In this document: one piece after another, positions 1-5,781 of the stretch
Layout of the letters: every line of letters starts with the position of its first letter
How positions within the stretch are numbered: position 1 is the stretch's first letter
The notes under the pieces: model-generated
The model's database searches: none
The model's input: only the letters and a program-made list of their open reading frames with translations
Told to the model about the DNA's origin: nothing
Source of the DNA: Sulfurimonas sp.
Lineage (GTDB): Bacteria; Campylobacterota; Campylobacteria; Campylobacterales; Sulfurimonadaceae
NCBI GenBank assembly: GCA_027066935.1
Contig: JAMOMX010000389.1
Span: 1 to 7,459 of the forward strand
DNA length: 7,459 bases
Reading direction: 5' to 3'
Translations under genes and position numbers: made by a program

Positions 1-1
1 A

Positions 2-955
2 ATTGTGAGTAAATGGACAGGGATTCCTGTAAATAAGATGCTTCAAAGTGATAAAGAGAGAATTTTAGGGGTTGAAGATGAACTCAAAAAGAGAGTTATC
101 GGACAAGATAGTGCTTTAAAAGCTATCTCAAGAGCAATTAAGAGAAACAAAGCTGGACTTTCAGATACAAGTCGTCCAATTGGGAGTTTTATGTTTTTAG
201 GACCTACTGGTGTTGGAAAAACTGAAAGTGCTAAAGCGTTAGCAACATTTTTATTTGATAGTGATAAATCTTTGATTCGCTTTGATATGAGTGAGTATAT
301 GGAAAAACACGCAGTTAGTAGACTTGTAGGTGCTCCTCCTGGATATGTTGGATATGAAGAGGGTGGACAGCTAACAGAAGCAGTTAGGCGAAAACCTTAT
401 AGTGTGATACTTTTTGATGAGATAGAGAAAGCTCATCCTGATGTTTTTAATATCCTACTTCAAGTTTTAGATGATGGAAGATTAACAGACAATAAAGGTA
501 TGACAATTGATTTTAAAAATACAATTATTATCTTAACTTCAAATATTGCAAGTGATAAGATCATGGCAGAGGGTGATGCATCTAGTAAAGAGAAGGCTGT
601 TAGAGATGAGTTAAAACTTCACTTTAAGCCTGAGTTTTTAAATAGGCTTGATGATATCGTTATCTTTAATCCTTTAGGTTTAAAAGAGATAACAAGTATC
701 GTTGATATTATATTAAAATCTCTTCAAGATAAGTTATCTGAGAGAGATATCACTCTAACTCTATCTACAGATGCAAAAGCACTTATAGGTGAAGCTGGAT
801 TTGATCCAGTATATGGTGCTAGACCTCTTAAAAGAGCGGTTTATGAGATGATTGAGGATCGTTTGGCCGAGATGATTTTGGAAGATAAAATTGTTGAGGG
901 GAGTCATGTTGATATAGTTCGTGATGGAGATGAACTGATTTTTAATGTATCTTAG
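2..955 (+). CDS. clpB: ATP-dependent disaggregase ClpB, C-terminal part (5' end outside window)
   Basis: This is the second AAA+ ATPase domain and C-terminal domain of ClpB, the cytosolic hexameric chaperone that works with DnaK to pull proteins out of aggregates. The reading frame is open to the window edge. It begins in the conserved VSKWTGIPV stretch that opens the second AAA+ module, so the GTG at 5 is an internal valine and not a start. Counting from that codon, the visible motifs are Walker A GPTGVGKT (66-73), pore loop GYVG (113-116), Walker B VILFDE (134-139), sensor 1 TSN (178-180), the arginine-finger FLNRLDD (R214) and sensor 2 GARPLKR (R273). The last 35 or so residues form the usual short ClpB tail. 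The absence of a ClpX-binding loop and the close ClpB match argue against ClpA or ClpC. About 540 N-terminal residues are missing upstream. The stop codon lies inside a hairpin and the gene converges on the next one. Confidence 0.96.
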   Translation: MVSKWTGIPVNKMLQSDKERILGVEDELKKRVIGQDSALKAISRAIKRNKAGLSDTSRPIGSFMFLGPTGVGKTESAKALATFLFDSDKSLIRFDMSEYMEKHAVSRLVGAPPGYVGYEEGGQLTEAVRRKPYSVILFDEIEKAHPDVFNILLQVLDDGRLTDNKGMTIDFKNTIIILTSNIASDKIMAEGDASSKEKAVRDELKLHFKPEFLNRLDDIVIFNPLGLKEITSIVDIILKSLQDKLSERDITLTLSTDAKALIGEAGFDPVYGARPLKRAVYEMIEDRLAEMILEDKIVEGSHVDIVRDGDELIFNVS

Positions 956-971
956 GCTTTGCCTAAGATAC
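947..971. terminator. Hairpin between convergent clpB and the 957-residue gene
   Basis: A perfect inverted repeat has an 11-bp stem, GTATCTTAGGC paired with GCCTAAGATAC, and a TTT loop. The clpB stop codon (953-955) lies in the left arm, and the stop of the minus-strand gene directly abuts the right arm. The position between convergent genes suggests a shared bidirectional terminator. Neither strand has a proper run of T directly after the stem, so it is not a textbook intrinsic terminator. Confidence 0.6.
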
Positions 972-3845
972 TTACCAATCCATATTTTGATACTTTCTTG
1001 TACTGCCTCCGTCATTATCTATACCTTTACCTTGTGTGCCTTTTCCTGCCCAATTTTCAGCTTTTGCTGATATATCTAGGTAAAAAGAGTGTTCAAGACC
1101 ACTAGAAAATCTCTTATAGAGTAACCAAGTTTTTGGGGTATAAGTAATCCTCTCTTTCAATGGTATTTGATGTAAATTAAAACTAATAGTATCAACTCCT
1201 TCTAAAGTTGCATAAGAGGAGGTAGAACTCATAAATTCTGAATTAAAAGGTTTGTAGTCGTTCCTACTACCTTTTAAGTTGGAAAAGAGATTAGTGTTTG
1301 AATTATATTGACTTTTCTCAACAATAAACCAATTTATACCATCCTCACTTTCACTGCCGTCTGCATAAGTAAAGATACTCTTATCGCATCCGTTACAATA
1401 AACCTCTTGATACGCTGTTAAACTATGCTCTTTTCCTATGCCTGTATAATTTGGTACATGCAATCTACCATAATAAAAAGATAGCTCTTTATCTAAATTA
1501 TTTTCCACTAAAAATCCATCCTCTAAAATAGATAAACTCTCTTTCAAAAAAACAATTTTCATAGGATTTATAGCTTTTGCTTTATCTCTTGCAAAATTAA
1601 ACTTTGCTATTTTTAAAGCTTCTCCTTTTTTAAATAACTCTTTTTCAATTTTATATTGATTAAATTCTACAACACCACTTCTCTTTATCTTGTCACCAGA
1701 GAGTAAAATATTACTTTTATTAATCTGTTTAAACTCTCCATCCTCATAGGCAGTCAATATCTTATACTCAAAATCATTATTGCTAATTACTTCATAATTC
1801 ATAATATAATTAACATCTTTTGCATAACAACCCTCTGTAAAGTTTTGAACTTTTTTGCCCTCTAAATTTAACATATCAATCTTAGTAACAATTTTAGCAG
1901 ACATATTTTTGTTATCATCGCTATTTGGGTTATAATTATTAAAATATGTAAATGTAGATATATTGTTTCCATTTTCATAAGATGTATCTACTTCCATAGA
2001 GTTTGCAATAACCTCTATCTCCGTCTCATTTGAGTCTATTTTATAAAAATCACAATCTTTTTTATCTATGATAGCGTACTCTTGCCCCTCAGCTTCTTTA
2101 ATACTATATTTTATTTTGCCAACATCATTATAATTAACACCTATTATTGAAGAGCCATTTTTTATATCTTTTAAGCTATATTTTGACTTTATAGATGCAT
2201 TACAGTTACTTTTCCCTTTAACGTCTAGATTATCTTCAATAATATAATCATCTTTTTTTGATGAGTAATCTTTTATAACAGCACCCTTTTTATCAATAGC
2301 AGATATTGAGATATTAAAATCATTACCTGCTCTTATTTTAGAATCTTTGTTACTCTTTTTTATCATAAAAGAGTAGGGTTTAATTGCAAAAGTATCAGAG
2401 TAACCCTTTAGTTTTTTTGTTTTACCTATTTTATAATCATGGGCACTTTCGCCATTGATTTCAATCCAAGCACATCTTGCTATTTTATCAGAAGGTACAC
2501 TTACAACAAACTTTCCATTGGACTTTACTTTAACATTTTTTGCTATTATTTTTGGTAATAGTTCATTTGAACATGTATTGTCATTTGAGTTATAGTTTTT
2601 AAATCTTCTTAGAGTAATATCTGATATATTCATACTATCACTATAATTAATAACAGTTGTTTTTGTGATAGTACAGGTGGTATAGCACTCTTTATACTTT
2701 AAACCATTCTTTGCAGTTTTTATGGTACATATAGGTTTATCACAAACTTTTTTATCAATAACTTTTTTATTACTTAGAACCTCAAAATCGTTAGACGCAA
2801 CAACATCAAATAGAATTTTATCACCAGACTTTTTAGTAGATATCTTCTCTTGTGAAGTTCCATTTTCAAAAACAGTATAATTACCTTTTCCTTCTGGTAC
2901 CATTGTAACTATATCATCATCTAAGATAATACCTCTTGCAGTTTTATTAATAAAACCAAAATTACCACTTGGTTTAATTAACGTCAATTTAAAATACTCA
3001 GCATTTTCAATAATATCATCATCTAAAACTTTGATAGAGATGTGGGCTTTTTTAGTCCCTTTTTTTAAATCAATAAAATAGGTTGGTTCAACAATGTCTT
3101 CTGAAATTTTTAAGCTCCCAATAGTTTTGAGAGTATACTCAAGTCTAATATCTTTTTGAATTTTTTCTGAAAAAGCGATATTGAAATCTAAAGTTTTATT
3201 TTTAGATTCACTTTCAGAAAATATAGTATCTTTATTAATCGTTATGCTTATATCATTGTCTTTGATTGAGCCATTTTTCATGCTATAAGTTTTCCAATTT
3301 TTGAAACTTGATGAACCATCTTCATATATAACTTTTTTAGTAGGAGCGTAACAATCAATTCTAAAATATTCACTATTTTCTATTAAGTTGTCATCTTTTA
3401 CATTAACAGGTACAGAAATTTTATCAAGATTAAGGTCCCCTTTTGTCCAAGTTTTAAAATCTTGTACAATATCTTTTTTTGGATAAAAACTACTCCCTTT
3501 AATAGCGAAAAATTTACAAGGTATACCATAGTTTCTAATGTAGTCATTAGTAGAGAATATGATATATTTTGTTGAAGTGTCATTTTCAGATAATTCTAAT
3601 TTTTTGGTTAATAATTTAATTTTTTTTAATTTGATCTCTTTTAATATTTTTTTCTTCTCTTTTTTAACCTCTTTTTTATCTACATCATCTTTTTTTTCAG
3701 GTATATCTTCAGTATCAATATCCTCTTTTTTCTCAATAGGTAAATACTCAATAGTAACATTTTGAGTAATGGTTACATTTTCTATCGTCTCTTCTCTTGC
3801 AAATAATGAAGAGTATAGTATTAAAAAAATGAGAATAAATTTCAT
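972..3845 (-). CDS. Large secreted protein with Calx-beta-like repeats and MshQ/DUF6701-like C-terminal region
   Basis: The 957-residue protein starts with a signal peptide (hydrophobic 2-15, probable cleavage after SLFA at 16). The ATG is preceded by AAGGA (3853-3857) with a 7-base spacer. Residues 38-85 are a highly charged Lys/Glu/Asp stretch that could be a linker or coiled coil. Two regions look like Calx-beta repeats: about 85-195, with VNVKDDNLIENSEYFRI (148-164), and about 197-312, with IKVLDDDIIENAEYFKLTL (271-289) and the closing ILDDD. From about 485 to the end the pattern resembles the DUF6701 region of MshQ-like surface proteins: FAIKPYSF (486-493), AGNDFNISISA (506-516), NDVGKIKY (573-580), TFTYFN then NMSAK, FYYGRLHVP (790-798) and a terminal MDW. 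Thirteen cysteines, including CDKPIC, CYTTC and CNGC, could form disulfides in the periplasm or outside the cell. The product is inferred to be secreted or surface exposed, perhaps adhesive or pilus related. It follows the 168-residue gene with a 60-bp gap. The family call is from memory of patterns and no search was run. Confidence 0.72.
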   Translation of the reverse strand: MKFILIFLILYSSLFAREETIENVTITQNVTIEYLPIEKKEDIDTEDIPEKKDDVDKKEVKKEKKKILKEIKLKKIKLLTKKLELSENDTSTKYIIFSTNDYIRNYGIPCKFFAIKGSSFYPKKDIVQDFKTWTKGDLNLDKISVPVNVKDDNLIENSEYFRIDCYAPTKKVIYEDGSSSFKNWKTYSMKNGSIKDNDISITINKDTIFSESESKNKTLDFNIAFSEKIQKDIRLEYTLKTIGSLKISEDIVEPTYFIDLKKGTKKAHISIKVLDDDIIENAEYFKLTLIKPSGNFGFINKTARGIILDDDIVTMVPEGKGNYTVFENGTSQEKISTKKSGDKILFDVVASNDFEVLSNKKVIDKKVCDKPICTIKTAKNGLKYKECYTTCTITKTTVINYSDSMNISDITLRRFKNYNSNDNTCSNELLPKIIAKNVKVKSNGKFVVSVPSDKIARCAWIEINGESAHDYKIGKTKKLKGYSDTFAIKPYSFMIKKSNKDSKIRAGNDFNISISAIDKKGAVIKDYSSKKDDYIIEDNLDVKGKSNCNASIKSKYSLKDIKNGSSIIGVNYNDVGKIKYSIKEAEGQEYAIIDKKDCDFYKIDSNETEIEVIANSMEVDTSYENGNNISTFTYFNNYNPNSDDNKNMSAKIVTKIDMLNLEGKKVQNFTEGCYAKDVNYIMNYEVISNNDFEYKILTAYEDGEFKQINKSNILLSGDKIKRSGVVEFNQYKIEKELFKKGEALKIAKFNFARDKAKAINPMKIVFLKESLSILEDGFLVENNLDKELSFYYGRLHVPNYTGIGKEHSLTAYQEVYCNGCDKSIFTYADGSESEDGINWFIVEKSQYNSNTNLFSNLKGSRNDYKPFNSEFMSSTSSYATLEGVDTISFNLHQIPLKERITYTPKTWLLYKRFSSGLEHSFYLDISAKAENWAGKGTQGKGIDNDGGSTRKYQNMDW

Positions 3846-3873
3846 GGGTGAATCCTTTTTATTATTTAATTTA

Positions 3874-3903
3874 GGTTTTAGAGGTGCTGGTTTTAGAGAT
3901 GCT
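3874..3903. repeat. Two tandem copies of a 15-bp unit
   Basis: The unit GGTTTTAGAGGTGCT (3874-3888) is followed directly by GGTTTTAGAGATGCT (3889-3903), 14 of 15 bases identical. The pair fills half of the 60-bp gap between the 168-residue gene and the 957-residue gene. It lies in the presumed leader of the latter, well upstream of its ribosome binding site. A simple tandem duplication is the easiest explanation. Confidence 0.8.
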
Positions 3904-3905
3904 AC

Positions 3906-3922
3906 TTAGGCATATAGCCTAA
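3906..3922 (-). terminator. Short hairpin over the last codons of the 168-residue gene
   Basis: TTAGGC and GCCTAA form a 6-bp stem with a 5-base loop, wholly inside the final codons and stop of the 168-residue gene. No T-run follows on the minus strand, so termination would be weak. It might instead protect a 3' end or reduce read-through into the 957-residue gene. It shares its core with two other gene-end hairpins in the window. Confidence 0.35.
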
Positions 3923-4412
3923 TTCCTTGCATCTGCTCTTCTAGTCTGTCAAAAACATCTTTAGCAAAATCTCTCATTTGATCTACTGAATCAAATGCTT
4001 TTAACATCTGGTCTAATTTATCTAAGGTTTCATCTTTAATGAAGTTTTTGTGGTTTTCATCTTTGGGTGTTGGTAGGAGTGAGTTGATATCAAAGGCTAG
4101 ATTTGTGGCACTCTCTTTTGTTTTGTTTGGATTATTATTTTGAAAGATTTTTAAAAGAGGTTCGATTTTCTTTAGAGCTTCTTTAATCTCTTTTGCATCT
4201 TGATCATCTATACCATCTCCTTTATATGAAAAGCTATATCCATACTCTTCTTTGATAGATAGACTCATATCCTCTAATCCATCACTTTTAAGCATTGAAA
4301 ATTCACTCTCTTTGTTAGAATACATTGATAAGTCTATCTCATCTCCAGAAGATGTTTTCATACTAAAATCAAAATTACTACTTTGATAAGATGATAAAGA
4401 TGCTCCAAACAT
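3906..4412 (-). CDS. Unidentified 168-residue protein, possibly DUF5610-like
   Basis: I do not recognise this protein with certainty. It has no signal peptide or membrane segment. The N-terminal third is rich in Ser, Met and Asp and looks like beta strands, with FSMKTSSGDEIDLSMY at 16-31. A turn-rich YSFSYKGDGIDDQDAKEIKE (59-78) follows, then two helical stretches (74-91 and about 123-163) rich in Lys, Glu and Leu. The pattern of a strand-rich start, a GDG-I-D acidic turn and C-terminal helices resembles DUF5610-type proteins. That resemblance is from memory and weak. The ATG lies 3 bases after the TAA of the 45-residue ORF and in the same frame. Only a poor AGAGG (4424-4428) is found, 11 bases upstream of the ATG, so translation probably depends on coupling to the upstream ORF. 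It is probably cotranscribed with the 957-residue gene. Confidence 0.75.
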   Translation of the reverse strand: MFGASLSSYQSSNFDFSMKTSSGDEIDLSMYSNKESEFSMLKSDGLEDMSLSIKEEYGYSFSYKGDGIDDQDAKEIKEALKKIEPLLKIFQNNNPNKTKESATNLAFDINSLLPTPKDENHKNFIKDETLDKLDQMLKAFDSVDQMRDFAKDVFDRLEEQMQGIRLYA

Positions 4413-4415
4413 AGT

Positions 4416-4553
4416 TTATGCTACCTCTTGTGAGACATAATTTAACTGGTTTACTTGATTTGCATCTGATTCAAAACCTCTATCTTGTGAGATAATAGAT
4501 AAAACAATAAATGCTAAAGCTAAGCTAAAAGATAAGATTCTTTTATATTTCAT
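4416..4553 (-). CDS. Small 45-residue protein with N-terminal membrane or signal segment
   Basis: A short ORF with a strong ribosome binding site, AAGGAG (4559-4564), 5 bases before the ATG. The product begins MKYKRILSFSLALAFIVLSI: a basic start, then about 16 hydrophobic residues, as in a signal peptide or single membrane span. A polar tail of about 23 residues ends in VSQEVA. It is the first gene after a divergent promoter and is followed after one sense codon, in the same frame, by the ATG of the 168-residue gene. It is either a real small envelope protein, a leader whose translation feeds the next gene, or the original N-terminus of the next gene cut off by a TAA. I do not recognise a family. 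Confidence 0.55.
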   Translation of the reverse strand: MKYKRILSFSLALAFIVLSIISQDRGFESDANQVNQLNYVSQEVA

Positions 4554-4616
4554 GGCTTCTCCTTAAGTTTCTCTACCTATAATATCGGTATAAATCCAAA
4601 ACACTTAAGGTTTAAT
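4554..4616. promoter_or_regulatory. Compact divergent promoter with symmetric ribosome binding sites
   Basis: This 63-bp gap starts transcription both ways. On the plus strand a perfect -10 box TATAAT lies at 4578-4583, about 33 bases before the haem protein ATG, and AAGG (4607-4610) is its ribosome binding site with a 6-base spacer. On the minus strand the overlapping TATTAT (4584-4579) is a possible -10 for the 45-residue ORF. The arms CCTTAAGTTT (4561-4570) and ACACTTAAGG (4601-4610) form an inverted repeat with one mismatch around both -10 boxes. No good -35 was seen; weak -35 elements are known in Campylobacterota. Confidence 0.55.
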
Positions 4617-5042
4617 ATGAAGAAATTTATAATTTTGTTAATTGTCATACTCATAGCAATCCAATTTATACCAGTAGACAAAACAAATCCACCTATAGAT
4701 GCAAAAGCAAACTTAACCTCTCCCGATGAGGTAATGAAAATATTAAAAAATAGCTGTTATGATTGTCACTCAAACGAAACTATCTGGCCTTCATATAGTG
4801 CAATCGCCCCTTTTTCTATATTCATAGCAGGTCATGTAAGAGATGGCAGAAAAGCTTTAAATTTTTCAAACTGGGCAAATATAGCTCCTGATATAAAGAC
4901 AAAACGGATAAAAAGAGCCATAAAAACAATAAATAACTCTATGATGCCAACACCTGGTTATGTCAGGATGCATAAAGAGACAATACTTAGTGATGAGCAG
5001 AAGAAGATTGTTGTTGATTGGTTTAAGGGGGAGTTAAAATAG
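4617..5042 (+). CDS. Membrane-anchored monohaem protein (Haem_bd / cytochrome c-like)
   Basis: This 141-residue protein has an N-terminal hydrophobic segment (4-20) that probably stays as a membrane anchor, with the rest in the periplasm. One c-type haem site, CYDCH, lies at 47-51, with His51 as proximal ligand. It is followed by the characteristic SNETIWPSYSAIAP (52-65), then HVRDGRKALNFSNW (73-86) and MMPTPGYVRMH (109-119), which may give the distal Met ligand. This order of motifs fits the haem-binding domain family (Pfam Haem_bd), whose members are about this length. An electron-transfer or redox-sensing role is inferred; the partner is unknown. It is a single-gene unit with its own promoter, divergent from the 45-residue ORF. 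Its stop codon touches the end of the convergent toxin gene. Confidence 0.88.
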   Translation: MKKFIILLIVILIAIQFIPVDKTNPPIDAKANLTSPDEVMKILKNSCYDCHSNETIWPSYSAIAPFSIFIAGHVRDGRKALNFSNWANIAPDIKTKRIKRAIKTINNSMMPTPGYVRMHKETILSDEQKKIVVDWFKGELK

Positions 5043-5060
5043 TTATGATAACTCATTTTT
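5031..5060. terminator. Bidirectional terminator at the haem protein/toxin junction
   Basis: AGTTA TGA TAACT (5041-5053) forms a 5-bp hairpin, and a longer alternative pairs GAGTTA (5031-5036) with TAACTC (5049-5054). On the plus strand the stem is followed by ATTTTT (5055-5060). On the minus strand the 5-bp hairpin is followed by ATTTT (5040-5036). The element overlaps both stop codons, so it can end both convergent transcripts. Confidence 0.6.
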
Positions 5061-5369
5061 AATCAATTCAATTAACTCTTTAGTGGGAATGTTTTCTATT
5101 TCACTTTTATCATAAATACTTATAGCATATATAGTATTATCTATATTTTTATAATAGTATATAGTTCTAAAACCTGCTCTTTTACCTCTATTCTTACTTG
5201 AATTCTTGAGTCGTAATTTATATATTCCATGTCCTAAATCCTTTCCAATAGTTGGATTTTCTAAGACAGCATTTTTAAAATATCGTAAATCTTCGTCTAT
5301 TTTCTTATATTTTTTTCTAAGGTGCTTTACATTAGCTGTAAAGTTTTTTAATTTTTTAATTTTTAGCAT
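5043..5369 (-). CDS. RelE-family toxin (RelE/ParE superfamily)
   Basis: The 108-residue length and sequence fit a RelE-type toxin, probably a ribosome-dependent mRNA endonuclease acting in the cytosol. Visible family features are a basic N-terminal helical region (1-31), then the core GIYKLRLKNSSKNRGKRAGF (48-67) running into RTIYYY (68-73), and the closing IYDKSE (85-90). R53, K64/R65 and R68 are candidates for RNA-binding or catalytic residues. The gene lies 18 bp downstream of the probable antitoxin, in the antitoxin-first order usual for type II systems. No Shine-Dalgarno sequence precedes the ATG, which is the only Met in the protein, so translation probably depends on the upstream gene. 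The final codons encode ELIKN in the same 15 bases as the lipoprotein end. A ParE-like gyrase inhibitor is less likely given the GKRxGFR pattern. Confidence 0.85.
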   Translation of the reverse strand: MLKIKKLKNFTANVKHLRKKYKKIDEDLRYFKNAVLENPTIGKDLGHGIYKLRLKNSSKNRGKRAGFRTIYYYKNIDNTIYAISIYDKSEIENIPTKELIELIKNELS

Positions 5370-5385
5370 TTTAGGAAAACTAAAA
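5369..5385 (-). promoter_or_regulatory. Hairpin at the toxin start codon, no Shine-Dalgarno
   Basis: In the 18-bp gap between antitoxin and toxin, TTTTAG and CTAAAA on the minus strand form a perfect 6-bp inverted repeat with a 5-base loop. The last paired A is the first base of the toxin ATG. The place where a ribosome binding site should be reads TTTTCCTAAA. This suggests that the toxin is translated by coupling to the antitoxin and kept low. The stem is AT-rich and weak. Confidence 0.4.
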
Positions 5386-5387
5386 GT

Positions 5388-5633
5388 CTATTTTTGTGTA
5401 AAAATATTATCAAAATCATCAGCTTCTTCAAAAGCTTTTCCACTTTTAATATCTTTTAATACTTGTTTGAATTCTGTCTTTATTTCTATAGACGATTTAG
5501 CTGTAAAATTTTCTTCATTCTGTTTTATTTCAAATGACGAAACACCTTTTAGTTTTGAAGCAAGTGTTTTAAATATATCTACTACATCACTGTTGTCTTT
5601 TTCAACATGTATAGTTAAATTAATTGTAGTCAT
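5388..5633 (-). CDS. Probable antitoxin of the RelE-type module
   Basis: This 81-residue acidic protein sits directly upstream of the RelE-family toxin, and its antitoxin role rests mainly on that. It begins with a beta-strand-like MTTINLTIHV, followed by a helical stretch (about 14-28), strands (31-52) and a C-terminal helix with FKQVLKDIKSGKAFEEADDF (55-74). That tail is typical of the toxin-wrapping part of antitoxins. I see no clear helix-turn-helix, ribbon-helix-helix or Phd/YefM signature, so its DNA-binding ability is uncertain and it may be an unclassified type. AAGGG (5640-5644) lies 6 bases before the ATG, a much better initiation site than the toxin has, which fits antitoxin excess. 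Confidence 0.72.
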   Translation of the reverse strand: MTTINLTIHVEKDNSDVVDIFKTLASKLKGVSSFEIKQNEENFTAKSSIEIKTEFKQVLKDIKSGKAFEEADDFDNIFTQK

Positions 5634-5639
5634 GATTTG

Positions 5640-5680
5640 CCCTTGTATATATAATGTGATTAGTATATCATACTTTTTTG
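5640..5680 (-). promoter_or_regulatory. Toxin-antitoxin promoter with palindromic operator candidate
   Basis: On the minus strand TATACT (5667-5662) is a possible -10 box that would start transcription near 5655, about 22 bases before the antitoxin ATG, with AAGGG (5640-5644) as ribosome binding site. The -10 is part of a perfect short palindrome, AGTAT ATC ATACT (5662-5674), a plausible site for autorepression by the antitoxin or complex. A TATAAT on the plus strand (5650-5655) overlaps this region and points the other way. Confidence 0.45.
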
Positions 5681-5781
5681 GAAAATGAACCGAATAAATT
5701 GTTTATGACGATGGCTGATGTTAGAAAAAGTTTTGGTGTATGAGAGTTTAGGCTAATGCCTAAACTCTATTTTTGATTTTT
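5662..5781 (+). ncRNA. Candidate short plus-strand transcript (speculative)
   Basis: The plus strand carries a perfect TATAAT (5650-5655), and about 90 bases later a strong hairpin (5743-5768) followed by T-rich sequence (5770-5774 and 5777-5781). Together these could make a transcript of roughly 110-120 nt, divergent from the antitoxin and antisense to the 3' end of the lipoprotein mRNA. No convincing ORF lies inside it. The T-rich stretch is also explained by lysine and asparagine codons of the lipoprotein, so the match may be chance. Confidence 0.2.
5743..5781. terminator. Strong hairpin at the 3' end of the lipoprotein gene
   Basis: AGAGTTTAGGC (5743-5753) pairs perfectly with GCCTAAACTCT (5758-5768) around a TAAT loop, an 11-bp stem that overlaps the first two bases of the lipoprotein stop codon. 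It is well placed to end the minus-strand lipoprotein mRNA, although no immediate T-run follows on that strand. On the plus strand it is followed by ATTTTTGATTTTT and looks like a standard intrinsic terminator. Confidence 0.65.

Noticed and set aside
5..955. GTG at position 5 as a true start of a short ClpB-like protein
   Set aside because: The frame is open upstream and the GTG encodes the valine of the conserved VSKWTGIP motif in the middle of ClpB, so the gene is cut by the window edge.
761..1015. Minus-strand open frame of 84 codons over the clpB 3' end
   Set aside because: It overlaps conserved ClpB coding sequence and the end of the next gene; no recognisable product.
3398..3765. Two open frames (3398-3583 minus, 3559-3765 plus) inside the 957-residue gene
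   Set aside because: Both are shadows of the signal-peptide end of the large gene, in other frames, with low-complexity products.
3874..3903. GTTTTAGAG motif resembling the start of type II CRISPR repeats
   Set aside because: Only two directly adjacent 15-bp units, no spacers, no cas genes and no tracrRNA-like partner; the match is short and AT-rich.
5206..5688. Plus-strand open frame of 160 codons
   Set aside because: It runs antisense through the toxin and antitoxin genes, is Phe/Ser-rich as expected of the complement of Lys/Glu-rich genes, and has no family resemblance.
5705..5743. 12-codon plus-strand ORF MTMADVRKSFGV between the antitoxin and the hairpin
   Set aside because: No ribosome binding site and too short to support without conservation data.
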